Translations under genes and position numbers: made by a program
DNA from: Tulasnella sp. 424
Taxonomy: Eukaryota; Basidiomycota; Agaricomycetes; Cantharellales; Tulasnellaceae
Length of the DNA stretch: 64,000 nucleotides
Assembly (NCBI GenBank): GCA_019633425.1
Contig: WSUB01000051.1
Coordinates: 176,657-240,656, forward strand
Direction of reading: 5' to 3'
Shown here: positions 22,685 to 34,704 of the stretch, one piece after another
Layout of the letters: every line of letters starts with the position of its first letter
Numbering within the stretch: position 1 is the stretch's first letter
Notes under the pieces: model-generated
The model's database searches: none
What the model was told of the DNA's origin: nothing
What the model saw: only the letters and a program-made list of their open reading frames with translations

Positions 22685-25118
22685 GCGACGTCAGAGTAGA
22701 ACAATCGGACGGTCGTCTCACGGACATGTTGGTGTCGATCTTTTTGTTGCACATTCGTTACTATTCCTTTTTCTTTTTTGTGTGTGCTTCTTGGAACCTA
22801 TGCACAGTCATTACTAATTACATGCACATATGTTAATCCGTTGTTTATTACCATGCTATCAAAGATATGCTTTTTCACCCCTTTTTGAGCGTAGATAATA
22901 TGACTTTACGGAGTTATTGAGGGAGACAGTGAGTTTCGATGCGGGGATCAAAGGTGGTGGCTTTTTGGATTTGCAAAGTGATGGGCCAGCCAACCTTGAG
23001 GAACAAATTAGAGCGATTCGAAGACTAAACTCCTCCGATAGCAACCTTGTTCGGAGGCGCGGGCCATGGAATGAAAAAAAAGCTTACGAACTAAGATACC
23101 GGAAGTGTACGGGTGAATAGTAGAGGTCGTCATCATGTGATTGGGGGCGGGGAAGTTAAGAGGTTGTGCAGGATTGAGAATTATTTCCACCGAGGAACAT
23201 GCTTAAACTAAGCTGTGAAAGAGCACAAAGGCAGGAGTTATTCGAAGACGAATCGTCAAATGATACGGTCTCTCACAATATCGCGTGGTGGTGTAGCAAC
23301 GAAAGACCTAAGGGCAGGGGCGGCGGCGCGGGTTTATAGGGACCTTGAGTTGGAAGGTGGCAACCGCCACCTGAGGCCACGTGGAAATTCGGTCCTGGAA
23401 CTCTTCGGGTCCGGCGGGGAGGGTGGAAGGGACCGGTGAGTGGTTGGATCTCGATCGGAATGAGGTACCGGATCGCTGCCATTGGTTGTAGAATTTGGAG
23501 CCAGGATAGATCCCCCGCCCGTCGGGAGGTGCGTCTGGTCGTCGTCAAGGACAGCGTCGGCGGGTTCTCACCATGTGGTAAAATATCGCAAAACGTGGCT
23601 CCCATGCTCTCCCCAAAGTGCGCTCCTTTGGCAGGGTTGGGAATTACACATACAACCAGAAGAGTGAAAAAAAACGCCCGCACTTCCCTGATACTGTATG
23701 AGAGAGAGAGGGGGGAAGAAGGCTGTGTTAACTATTGCGAGGCCCGCTATTCCTCAAACACCGACAATGGCGAAAGGTCGGAATGACGTTTCGGTTTTTT
23801 TAAGTGAGGCTCTCGAGTAATCTATTGGCAACCCCCCAAATGGGTTTGGGACGGTTCATGTTCCCCGAAGTTGGGACCCGACAGAGCGGGACAACCCAAA
23901 AGGCGGCATGCCCTGCAAGGCGAACCCGCGCTCTCTCTCTTGTGTAGGCGCGATGCAAACGGGGAGCGCACGAATTGTCCTATCCCGCGAGAGCGAAATG
24001 ACGCAAGTGGCGGATCGGGGCATTTCTAGTTTTTGAATGGCAAGCCACTTGCCTTTGAATGGAATGACGCCGGAAAACGCCGCCACAATCGGGGGGATCT
24101 TGTTTGAGGAGGGCAGTCCAAGATTCCTCCTCTCCCGAAAATCTAACTTCCACCCTGAAAAGATTACATAACCCAAAAGAGCGCGCCAGCAAACGGCACC
24201 CATGGAATTCCCTTAAAAATCCGCCCGCAGTTATCATTTTCGAACCTCCCAACGGAGCTTCACGCCCGGTCGACATAAGCTTTTTTGGTCGCCCGCCCCT
24301 CCCTTTCCTCCCCCTTTTGGTGTTCTACCCGCAGCAGCACTAGACAACGGAGGTAGTGAAACGAAAAAAGCTAAGGCGAATAAACGCGAAAAGAGGAAAC
24401 ATCGGGAGGAAGCAGGCCTGCCCACGCTGGAGGATGGGTCGGGGAAGGTTCCAGGCAAAGGGACCCTTAGCGCATCTTTAACCCCCGCCGACGGACGCAG
24501 AGAAATAACCGGGACAATAAGGGTGATGGCTTGGATGTGTTTGGTTCGTAGGCAAATAATAATATAACACCTCATCAGAAGCTTTCCATGGCCTCCACTC
24601 AACATCCTCCGGGATCCCTTGAGCTGGGTGCGTATCCCCGGAATGGCCCACCCTGGAACGCGCTCATTATTATTTTGCACTCGTGAATTATTATAAGTTG
24701 CTTATTTCCCCATCACCTCGACCCCATCCCCTTCCCTTGCCCCTTCTCCCTTTTAACCTCTCTCCTCTCTGATACTTGTTATTTGGACATGTCCCACTTT
24801 CCCTCTGCCTCCTCGGACACTTGGTGAGCAGTTCACTATCCATCTCAACCCCCTCTCTCTTACCCCCCCTTCCCGTAATCAACAACACAGCACTTCTACT
24901 ACTTTCCTTGTTCCCGCCACTTCAGTTTTAGACTACTCCTGCCTCTCTCACCCTCAATCTCGCCTCACCGCCCGTTCCTCCGAGCTCAACGATCAGCTAA
25001 GACATTTGACTATGTGAGTGAGATCATCCCACTCTCGCGCTCATTCAATAATAATAACCCCCCCCCCTCCCCATGACGTTGTCGCGTGTTCCTCCGTCCC
25101 CCCCCCCCTCTTTCCGCC
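22685..25118. other. Long non-coding interval upstream of the homeodomain gene
   Basis: About 2.4 kb with no gene that I can support. It holds a GA microsatellite-like run (23698-23716), C-rich tracts (24700-24870, 25055-25110) and scattered short open frames without motifs. Its length before a developmental transcription factor suggests an extended regulatory region or an unrecognised non-coding transcript. A GTGAGT donor-like site at 25015 suggests a possible leader intron. Confidence 0.45.
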
Positions 25119-27560
25119 ATGTCCGCCCTCTTACTCTACGCACTGTTCAACACCAACAGCTCGCCCGGAATGGAGTCCGAATTCAGCAACGACAGCGGGC
25201 GAGCCTCTCCACCCTCCTCATCCTCCGCCACATCCGTCTCCGCGGACTCGTTCCTCAGCACTGGTATCGACAACAGTCCGTTCGCCTCTTTCCAGTCTCA
25301 TCCGATGTCATCCATGTCCCCGTCATCGTCGACGTCGGCCCCGGACTTGGCGTCGCTGTTTCCCGGCATGGACATGAACCTCAATAACCTCCAGATCGGG
25401 CAACAGGACCCTCGACGTTTAGCTGAAACATCGATCGCTGCCTCCAACGCCACCGCTGCATTCACTCACACTCTTGCTTATCCTCTCGACCCTGCTGCTG
25501 CTGCAGACGGCGCCGCTGCTGGCCATTTCATCCAAGGAGGGCAAAACCTCGTCGACCCTCTCGCTTTCCTCGAACAGCCCCCTCATCCATCCCTCATGCA
25601 TTCTCAGTCTCATTTCCAGCACCAGCAGCGTCAAGCTTTTCATCATCAGCATCACCAGCAGCAGCAGCACCAGCAACATCATGCTCAACTCCCCGCATAC
25701 CAGAGGCATCGCGCGTTCACCACCTCCGCTGCCTCAGACCCCTCCGCAATCCTTTCCATCCATCGGCCATCATCCGCTACAGCTACCTCCAATACCGCCA
25801 CCGCTTCCTCCGCCAACATGTTCGACCCGCTCGACCTCAGCACGTACGCCATGGCCGGAGTTTCACGAGCCGCCCCGGGGTATGCAATCTCCGGTGGCGA
25901 AGAAGGAGTGGGCGGCCCGGCTATCGATTCGCCGACGGTCCAGCACCAGCAAGGTCACTCGTCGCCCATGAACTCGCATGGTCCTTCGGGTTCTCCTACA
26001 ACGTTGGCTCATCGCGACTCGCTATCCTCGAGTTCGTCCGAGAACACGGAGGTCGGTGCTAAAGAGGCTACTCCGGCCGCCCAGACCGACGCTGCGAGCT
26101 CGACCGCCACCACCGCGGCAGGCGACGACGCCCCAGCTCCACCGGTCGTCAAAGCCGGTCGAAAGCTACCGAAACCGGTGACGGATTTCCTACGCAAGTG
26201 GTTGCTGGAACACGCCGACCACCCATATCCTAACGAGCAGGAGAAGAAGATGCTTTGCGAAAAGACTGGACTGACGATGCACCAGCTGTCGAATTGGATG
26301 ATTAACGTGAGTCTCCTTCTTACTATTTCCATGAAAATTTTCGGTGCCGTGGACTGTGAATATTGGAGACTCTTTTTTGGAATCGGGCGTTTTGCCGCGT
26401 TCTATCCGGTTCTTCCAATGTCGCCCTCTCCCGGATGGCCGCAGCGGAGTCGGCCGCCCTTCTTTCTCGTTTTACGACCCGTCGATCCCTTGCGGGGAAC
26501 CCAAAATCCAATTACACCCTCTTCTCTTATCTTCTTGCCTATTCTCTTCTTGCCGACATGCGACGCCAACGAGAAAACTCAAAACAACTAAAACTTCGGT
26601 TGTATTTCGTCCGTTCTAACCTCGTACGAATTCTTCCCTTTGCAGGCCCGTCGAAGGATCCTCGTTCCAGCGAGTAAAGTCATCCAGACTATTGGATCTT
26701 CCCCGTACAGCATGGGTCAACGCCGGAGCACGAGTGCTTTGGCCGCGGCGCACGCGTATCGCGTCGTCGACCCTTCCTCGGCTGGTCCTTCAGGATCGAC
26801 CGCCGGTGGCCCCGCACCATCGCATTACATCCCCCACCTTCTCCCGGAGCAACTTGCTGCGGGCGTGCAGAGATCTCAGAGGGGACTCGCTCCAACGTCG
26901 GGGACAGCAGCAACCACCGCGGCGGGTGTTGCACCACCGAACCAAGCCCAAGCTGCTGGAGCGACTCAGAACTTCCCTGGTCGAGGACTCCAGCGGTCGG
27001 GCACGTTCCCTCCTCCAGTGAGCAGAGACGCCACGGGTGGTGGAGGACTCTATTCGTCGTCTTCACCCTCGGCATCTTCCGCTACCGGTTCGACGTCATC
27101 GTCCGCCTCGCCCAATATCCCCGCGCATCCTTCCGTCCCCATCCCACCTCGTCTTTTACCAGCGCACATTATGGCTCCTCAACCGGTGTACCCCGTCTCC
27201 GCTCCCGCATCTTCTAATTCTCCCGCCAACAACAACAGCAACTACCCGTCCCCGACGGCATCGGCTCAACAGCAGCAACCTGCGATGATGAACGCCTATG
27301 CGAGGAGGGAAGCCGAGTTGGCCGCGTACGCGAACGAGGCGAGGCAGCTTCGCATCTTGCAGCAGCAAGCGTCTCAGCAGCAGTCTTTCACTACTTTACA
27401 GCATGCGGTGGTACCCCGCCAACAGCAGCAGCAGCAGCAGCAGTTCCCCGGTCAGCAAGGATCTCAGATGGGGTCGACGTCCTCTTCGGGAATTGCCTAT
27501 CCTCCTGGACAGAACCCATCCGCTGGGGCTGGATCGTCTGCAGGGTTCTTCAACTTCTAG
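25119..27560 (+). CDS. TALE/KN-type homeodomain transcription factor
   Basis: DNA-binding regulator of the TALE class. Two exons (25119-26306, 26646-27560) give 700 residues. The homeodomain spans roughly residues 355-410: RKLPKPVTDFLRKWLLEH, then HPYPNEQEKKMLCEKTGLT, and recognition helix HQLSNWMIN-ARRRIL. The three-residue extension before PYP and the WxINxRRR helix define the class. A 339-nt intron, far longer than others here, splits the recognition helix. Flanks are low-complexity: Ser/Ala-rich, a His/Gln tract encoded at about 25609-25690, and an eight-Gln run near 27420. The start is uncertain: ATG 25119 and in-frame ATG 25170 are both possible, and an out-of-frame ATG at 25073 overlaps the start. 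Targets cannot be inferred. Confidence 0.88.
27423..27443 (+). repeat. (CAG)7 trinucleotide run
   Basis: Pure CAG repeat coding, with the preceding CAA, for eight Gln in the C-terminal activation-type region of the homeodomain protein. A likely site of length polymorphism. Confidence 0.9.
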
Positions 27561-29313
27561 GCGTTCCATCTGCATGACGGCTCGGCGCCCAGTGACGCCG
27601 AAAGCTGTCGGTTAATCTTGGTACCCCATCGTAAAAAAACAGACTTTTATTTTGGTCCTTTTAGTTTTTTCTCTCCCCCTTTTAAAAATTCAAATTATAC
27701 CCTCCCCCAAAAAATCTTCTTTTTTTTTCCCAATCAAAGCCTCAACGTCTCAATATCTCTATGTATTATCAGTGCTTCTTTTCCCGTCTGTCCCTTTCCC
27801 TTTCCGAAATCGGACGTTCCTTCTCTTTGCTCTCCAAACTAAACCAAAAACTCTCCACTCTCCTTTTTTACCTCGTGTATCTCTCCCAACCCTGCTCTGG
27901 ATACCCAAAACTCTTTCGTTACTCGTCGCTCTCTCACTATCCCTTACCTTCTATGTCTTCCTTTCTCGCTCGCTGTATTCTGGCCCGCACCTGCAGGGAA
28001 ACATTCTGTCTCTCGTTAGATTAACCTCCCCCCTTTCGTCACAACTCTGACCTCGTCTCTCCTTCGATCTGTCGCCATACCTTGTATTTCTCGAACCCTC
28101 CGCTCTGCTTGGAAGACAGCAGATCGACCCTATGTGTATCTCTCTCTCTCTTTCTCGTTTTCGTTTTCTTCCTTTCTCCTTTTTTGTGGATAGCTACTAC
28201 TTTGTTATTACATCGATTATCGTCCTTCTGCTGGTAATCTATATAAAGTCATTTTCTCCGGCTTTCATCTTCGCGCGGGCATCTTTTGCTAGTGAACGAT
28301 GGAGGGAGGGCCGAGCTAGCGGCGGAGAATGGATCTGGAGTGGCAAAAAAGTCCCGATCGATGCTCGGCTACGGTGAGCTGGAGATCCCCGATGGTCCGA
28401 TTCCAGTCAGGTGAGCAGCTCAATAAAGACGGAGGGCCTATGAAACAGGTGGGCATGATAATGGCGTCTTGTTCTTTTGAGATCGTTTCAGGAGTGCGCG
28501 CATGGCATCGATCTCGTATGATAACGCACGGCACTAACGGGAATTATCAAAGCCAGGAGCATCATCGGGACATCTCCATGGACTTTTCCGGTGAGCACTT
28601 AAGCCTTTTTTTCTTCGTTCATTTTATGCATATCTTTACCTTGATTCGTGAGGCGGAATGTTGATCAGTTCCGCAAACGTGTTTAATTCCGTGGCGTGGG
28701 GATCGGAGAACCCCTTTTTTGGTCTGACTTCCTCACTCTAACACACGCACCTCGACGTTCGCCTACTTCCGACGTACGTCGCCGAGACAAAAAACGCCAA
28801 GCCACAGCATATGGAACATGTCTTGAAGCTGCAAGCCCATTTTACATTTCGAACCCAACGGACCTAAGAAGTTTAGTCGGATAACCGGGGGAGAGGGCCC
28901 CAAGCCTGTTACCCCAAGTTACCGGCTGGTGCCGCCGGGTTATGCTTTCGAGACCTCGATCATCTAATAGACACCGAGGTTCGGGCTGGACTCGGACAGG
29001 GCTCACGCGTATATACGAGGGTCCATTTTAAAAAGATGAGGGGTATCATTTTTTTTGTGGAAACGGCCCGCTAGAAACCTCCAAGCGGCCCGGTTGGCTC
29101 GCCAGTGGACCGCTTTTACCGCCAGACGGGGCAAAAAGCCCACCATCGCGCTATAACCATACTCAGCGGGACCTCCCAAGATTCTGCCTGCCTTAATGAC
29201 CGTGAGGGCGATTTCAGCACACCATTTTCGGATCCGCAACCGTGTAATAAGACAAGGTTCGTGAATGATTTCGTGGCTTCTAGCGATAGAACTTCCGATA
29301 CATTTTTTGCAGC
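27561..29313. other. Non-coding interval, pyrimidine-rich first half
   Basis: 27,600-28,280 is strongly T/C-rich and probably includes the homeodomain gene's 3' UTR. 28,280-29,313 is of mixed composition with short open frames but no motif, splice-consistent gene or RNA gene that I can support. Confidence 0.45.
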
Positions 29314-30399
29314 CTAAGCCTGTTCCGACAATACAGCCACGAATCTCAACCGGACATACATGATGGACCAATTTCCGCTCGCATCTTGACAGTCGACTCT
29401 GCACAGATCCTGAACTTCCTTCATGGCTTCATCAGCTTCTTGGTCGGACATGTCCGCAAAACAGCTCTCCCTGCAGAATGTCTGCTGCCAGCCCACTAGA
29501 TCTCCCGGAAGTGGGGTGATGCGTGGATTCAGGGAGATGTGCTTGACCTCGAACCCTTCGGACTCTAGAAGCTAAAAGGGTTGAGAAGGCCAAAAGGATC
29601 CGAATTGAATATAACAGGGCGAAAGATTTCAAAGTGCATGAAGCCGCAGTCTTAACTTACAGATTGATAGTCCTGAGTAGAAGGGAAGTACCAGGGGTCG
29701 AGCTTCTCCGGGTCATAACCTCGTTTTCGGAGAACGGTATGGATTGCTCCACGGAGCCCTAAGGGAATGGCGCTTCAGCTCGGACCGGGGATCACAAGCG
29801 CAGTACAGTCAGGGCGGGGCTTACCGACGCAGTTCAGATACCCTCCGAACTCTCCTACGAATCTCCCCTTTCCGTCCTTCTTGAGAGCAGCTTTAGCGCT
29901 TTTTATTACTCCAAGGGGATCCCTCTTGCACCAGTGCAACGCCGCGTTGGTGAATATAGCATCGAATGTTCCACTGAATGGCTGGAGATCGGACGGGAAC
30001 TCAAGGGCTTGGGCGTCGGCAACGAACGCGCGCTTCACGCCATTGGCTTTACTCTTCTCGATCTACGGGATGTCATGTCCTGATCAGTGCGTTTATTGGC
30101 AGAAGATGGTGGCATATTCAGGCCACGGTGAGCCGACATACCATGTCTCGACTAAAGTCGGTCCCGACAACGACACCGTCTTCGCCAACGACGTTTTGCA
30201 AGTCGACAGTAATATCACCACTACCGCACCCTACATCAAGGATTCTTTCTCCACGTTTGGCATCGAGCAATGACAGTACGGCAGACGTGTAGGCTGGGGA
30301 GTACACGAACGACGCGTTCTTGTTGTACAATTCCGCCGACCATTTGTCTTTCACCTCGGCGTTGGTGGAATTGGCGTTTGAAAGGGTATTGGATGTCAT
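29314..30399 (-). CDS. Class I SAM-dependent methyltransferase
   Basis: Four exons on the minus strand (30399-30142, 30062-29825, 29758-29661, 29571-29314) give 283 residues. SAM motif I is GERILDVGCGSGDITVDL, followed by the acidic ribose contact in GVVVGTDFSRDM. Motif II/III is seen in AFVADAQALEF and FDAIFTNAALHWC, where the post-motif Asn-Ala-Ala-Leu-His-Trp resembles trans-aconitate and type-11 methyltransferases. The C-terminal half has GEFGGYLNCVG, a long helix region, and NWSIMYVRLRFVAVLSEQA. No TM segment or targeting peptide is evident. The substrate cannot be told; similarity of layout to Tam-like small-molecule methyltransferases is an inference. Confidence 0.88.
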
Positions 30400-30639
30400 A
30401 CTGAGCTTTGATAGTTCACATCTTGGGCATTATTCCAATGCCTTATATGGGCTTGGGCGTCGCGGGTCTTAAGACCGAGTGGAACAGGAGCCAGACGTGG
30501 AATCGGCGCTTGAATTAGGAGTCGGCCGACAAGGCCCAGGAATGCGTCGGATTTGTGCCCCCGAAGGCTCGACGGATCTCGAACGCTCGTATCAACTCGT
30601 CCGACTACTCCTTTCCCATAAAAGATAACGACGCGGCGA

Positions 30640-31090
30640 GTCATTGGACGTTCTATTCTTGGGTGGCCGCTTTGGGATCCGGAGGCACTTGCAGATCTCT
30701 TGGCGAGGAGCTCACGGCAAAGATTCTATATTATTAACTCCAGGAAGACAACATGAGGTAAGGCCATCTCGTACAAGTGAGATACGGAGAAGAGAAAGAA
30801 TTGAACAAGTGTCAGATACGAGTGTGTAAGACGTGGCCAGAAGAAGAGGCAAGAAATGACGGCGCTAATTTCCAAAGGACGAAAAGGCGATTGAAAGGTG
30901 CTACTAAATGAGAGTGGATGAGCACAATAACTATCGAATAAAAGTGTTATGGGGATGCTGTGGCATTGAGGGCAAGTGGATACCCAGAGGAACGCGCTGT
31001 TAAGCCCAAGCAAGACATGAGCCGGACCGGTTAAGGATTGCCAGGACTGTTCGAAAGTGTCGATGAGGTGAATAATCCAGGACCGACGCT
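30640..31090 (-). pseudogene. Decayed fragment of the Cdc7/SepH kinase 3' end, copy i
   Basis: Matches in order and orientation the 3' end and flank of the kinase gene at about 35200-35660. Shared blocks include the GTGAGATA(C/G)GGAGAAGA segment, the (A)GAGAGTGGA block and AGTGTCGATGAGGTGAATAA near 31061. On the minus strand the remnant still encodes SSTLSNSPG, compare [10 protein letters not shown] in the intact gene. It has no kinase domain and many changes, so it is a non-functional tail fragment. It precedes the broken kinase-like gene. Confidence 0.75.
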
Positions 31091-31757
31091 GTTAGAGGAC
31101 ATTTTAGAGGGCAGCATTACATTGCGGCGTTGCACGCAGTAGAAGAGGATCATTAGCCCGGCTGATACAACCCCACTTCCCACTCGTGTCTCAACCAGTG
31201 CGTGCAGATCTTTACGTAGTTTCTTCGGCCTCTTATCCATGGTTAGTAACAGAGGAGTCGAAGAACCGCATAAATAGAAGATTGTCGATGGTGTAAGCGT
31301 GATGATGGTTCGGTTGTTCGTGTGGGGGTACCGGACGTCCGAATTCCGACCATCGTTCATCCCTCGTTGTTTTTTAGGCAACCTTCTCAGAGACAATCGG
31401 CCAAAGTATTTATTAGACCATATATCAGCTTTCCTGGGGCTAAGTGTCGGTGTTCAAGCCAAGCCGAGCGATGCCGAGACCGGCGCTTCATCTCTCTGTG
31501 TCTATTGTTTATTTTCCCTCCATGCTTGCTTCTCTCTCGACTCGTCCACATCTTTTTTTTGTTGTATCGTCTTCGCTCTGTTGGTCTATTTCTCCATCCG
31601 TTCGGTCTCGTACTTTCCTGTTATATCGTAGACCCTTGCATGTACAGGATACCTCAGTCGATTGCCGCATCGCTGAGGTGTGCCTCTTTCCTGTCCTGTC
31701 TTCTCGCACATGTCCTGACTCGTTCCCTGTCTCGTAGCATCTTATTCTGACACTAAG

Positions 31758-32689
31758 ATGACAGACCGCTGGGAAATCCCGTCTTCATTAGAGCCGTCCC
31801 CATTCCATCTTCCTGAGCCAGGTTCGCATTGCAAGTACTGGGATCGGTTCCCTTGTCGGATATGTTTCGAAGCACTGTCGGATGCTACTTCTGTAACTCG
31901 TTCGATTTTATTTCTCCGTATGCTGCGCTCACGCCTAAAGTCTAGATCCATCCACTTCAAATCTATCGTTGGTGGAATAAATACCACGACTACGTCAGCG
32001 AATGTAACCACGTAGCGGTGCCCTGGCTTATCGCGGAACCCTTCCTATCTCAGCACGGATACCGGCTCATGCGGCGAGGTGATGACCCGGCTTACGTCGG
32101 CGAGGGGGGAGACAAGCTATGGCTGGGAGATCACCAGCCATCGAAGTTCGCCGTGAGGTCTGATCACCCAGACAACTACACCGTTCCCGTTAGAGAAATA
32201 TTCTACTTCAATCCCGACTTCGCAACAGTTGGGGTCGACCCCGAGCCCACTGATGGCCGTCTCTTCGTTGTCATGAACCGGTTTGACAAGGTAACCCCAG
32301 AGGATGTGCCGAGTTGGCAGTCGGGTTATCCGTTCGTGCACACATTTGAAGACCTGTACCAATTCTTCTTGCAGATGGCACAGGTGTGAACAACTTACCT
32401 CGATGTAAGCGAAGCTGAATGGGGTATCTAGGCAGTCCGTTATTTGCACGATCTGGGCATCGTACACTATGTTTGTCTGGCATAAACTTTTCAAGTTGGT
32501 CAAAGGCTTTGCTGACTTCCTCCTCAGGATATCATGGATAAAAACTTTTTGATCGATCGCACAAACCACCGTTGACCGCTGCTACGTCATTGATTTCCAA
32601 CTCTCACTCTATTTTCCAAAACCGTGGACAACCGTGCCAAAGGTCCTGATCGACGCTGAGGCACCTGAAGCATTCCGACCAACGAACTA
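31758..32689 (+). pseudogene. Broken copy of the kinase-like gene
   Basis: Close paralogue of the intact gene at 33331-34704. It keeps the start (TDRWEIPSSLEPSPFHLPEP) and a long middle frame at 32018-32389 (GYRLMRRGDDPAYVGE, REIFYFNPDFATVG, FEDLYQFFLQMAQ). Three lesions compared with the sister copy: about 170 bp are missing around 32157, removing the intron and the exon encoding the putative ATP-contact Lys region; there is a one-base insertion near 32555 just after DIMDKNFLID, giving an early stop; and the 3' end is lost after RPTN, where a TAG is followed directly by another Cdc7/SepH tail fragment. It is not expected to make an active protein. Confidence 0.85.
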
Positions 32690-32985
32690 GCATCAGTCAT
32701 GAGGGTGTGAGACGTTGCCAGACCAAATGCGATCGAAAGACGTTACTAAAGGAGAGTGGACGAGAAATATCTGCTGGGCAGCTGAGATGCCCAGAGGCCG
32801 ACTCCCATATTGCTCCGGCTCGAGTCGAGTTGAATGGGTTGAGGATTGTTGGGGTTGCTCGAAAGTGTCGATGAGGTGGATATTCCTGGAGGAAGCATTA
32901 TATATGCCATCGAGGTCTCATTGGCTCTGCTGAGAGCCGGATGAACAACTTCCCACTTGTATCTCAACTAGCGTGCACAGATCTT
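32690..32985 (-). pseudogene. Decayed fragment of the Cdc7/SepH kinase 3' end, copy ii
   Basis: Same block order as copy i and the true gene end: GTTGCCAGA, AAAGGAGAGTGGACGAG, and AGTGTCGATGAGGTGGATAT at about 32862. The minus strand encodes ISTSSTLSNNPN, matching [12 protein letters not shown] of the intact kinase. After it, copies i and ii continue to match each other (CTTCCCACT..., GTGCA(G/C)AGATCTT..., GGCCTCTTA) into the promoters of the two kinase-like genes. The duplicated unit is therefore tail fragment plus promoter plus kinase-like gene. Confidence 0.75.
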
Positions 32986-33330
32986 GAATAGGCCTCTTAC
33001 TTATATCACTTGGGTCGCACGTACCATGCGTCGAGCACCTTGCTCCAGGGATATGGCCAATAAAGTTAATTGCTCGTGTAACAGCTTGGTTCTAACTCTG
33101 TTTTTCTATCTATCTAGCTAAAGACGAGCAATGGAACACGAATCATGTGTCCAGCCACGGACAACCCCTGCTTGCAATTCTAAGCGTGCCCAAGTGGAAA
33201 GCAGGTGATTAACTATCCGTAGTTCGTCACGTTCGAATTTCAACCATCACCCCCTGCATTATCTTTCAGGCCAAATCTTCTCAGACACGAAGCATTCATT
33301 AGATCAAACGTCAACTTTACTAAGGCTAAG

Positions 33331-34704
33331 ATGGCAGACCGATGGGAAATTCCGTCTTCATCCGAGCCATCACCATTCCATCTCCCTGAGCCAGTTTCGC
33401 GTTGCACGTACTGGGATTGGTCCCCTTGCCGGATATGTTTCGAAGCCCTGCCAGACATTACTTCTGTAGCTAATTCGATCCTTATCCTTTGTATGCTGCG
33501 CTCACGCCTCACGTCTAGATCCATCCACTTCAAATCTACCGTTGGTGGAATCGGTACTACGACTACACCAGTGAATGTAACCATGTAGCGGTGCCCTGGC
33601 TAATCGTGGAACCCTTCCTCTTGCAATATGGATACCGGCTCATGCGACGAGGTGATGACCCGGCTTACGTCGGTGAGGAGGGAGACAAGCTCTGGCTGGG
33701 AGATCACGAGCAAGCGAAGTTTACTGTGAGGGTCTGATCCCTTGGCCTTGGGATACTCACTCATCTTGCTTATAGAGCCCACACACATACCCCGCCTACG
33801 ACCGCTCGGGGAAGATGGTCTTCATTAAGACTGTACCCCTACATTCCCAGGACAGTCAGGAGTACGACATTTGGCGGATGCTCGATAGTCCCAAAGCACG
33901 TGCACATCCGGACAACCACACCGTTCCCATTAGAGAAATCCTATACTTCAATCCCGACTTCGCAGTAGTTGGAGCCCACCCCGAGCCCACCGACGCCCGT
34001 CTCTTCGTTGTCATGAACCAATTTGACACAGTAACCCCAGAGGAAGTCACTACTTTACAACCGGGTTATCCGTTTGTGCACACTATTGAAGACCTGTACC
34101 AGTTCTTCTTGCAGATGGCACAGGTATTAACAACATCTTATACTGTAACCGAAGCTGAATGAAGGATCTAGGCTGTCCGTTATATGCATGATCTAGGCAT
34201 CGCGCACCAAGTTCGTCTAACAAAAAGACCTGGCCGGACGCTTTGCTGACCTCCTCCCCAGGATATTATGGATAAAAACTTTTTGATTGATTGCGCCACC
34301 CCCGTTGACCGCTGCTACGTCATTGATTTTCAACTCTCCCTCTATTTCCCGAAACCATGGACAACGCCGCCAAGGATTCTGATCGACGCTGAAGCCCCTG
34401 AAGCATTCCGACCAACGAAGCCTTACGATCCTTTTCCCGTGGACGTCTTCTGCGTTGGAACGATTTTCGACAAAATGATCAGGGCCTTCCAACGGGTGAG
34501 TCTCTGTTGCAGGCTCTATGCATTTAGTGATCTTATTATCGTGACTGTCAGTCCGGTTGGACATCACTGGATGAACTGAACGACATCGCCCAGTCAATGC
34601 GCCGACGTGACCCGGAACAGCGACCTACGATCCATGCTGTCGAGAACCGCCTCCAAGACTTGATCAAAGCCTTAAACCTCGCCGCGGAGTCGAATCACGC
34701 CTGA
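33331..34704 (+). CDS. Protein-kinase-like domain protein
   Basis: Six exons (33331-33465, 33519-33725, 33776-34123, 34172-34210, 34262-34495, 34552-34704) give 371 residues. The protein-kinase fold is visible: KMVFIKTVPL (beta-3 Lys), hinge-like RLFVVMNQFD, helix TIEDLYQFFLQMAQAVRYMH, catalytic loop AHQDIMDKNFLID (HxD...N), then CYVIDFQLS, where DFG is replaced by DFQ. A C-lobe follows with PYDPFPVDVFCVGTIF and RDPEQRPTIHAVENRL. There is no clear Gly-rich loop. The family appears to belong to the expanded kinase-like proteins of agaricomycetes; activity is uncertain because of DFQ and the missing Gly loop. Its N-terminal 70 residues (WDWSPCRICFEAL, YRWWNRYYDYTSECNHVAVP) are family-specific. 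It is the intact member of a local duplication. Confidence 0.82.

Noticed and set aside
23273..23683. 136-codon minus-strand frame beginning with a signal-peptide-like hydrophobic stretch
   Set aside because: It starts at GTG, not ATG. The rest is Pro/Arg-rich without domains, and the region around it shows no exon structure.
28329..28664. 111-codon plus-strand frame
   Set aside because: It has no recognisable domain, hydrophobic pattern or upstream start context, and no intron-supported extension was found.
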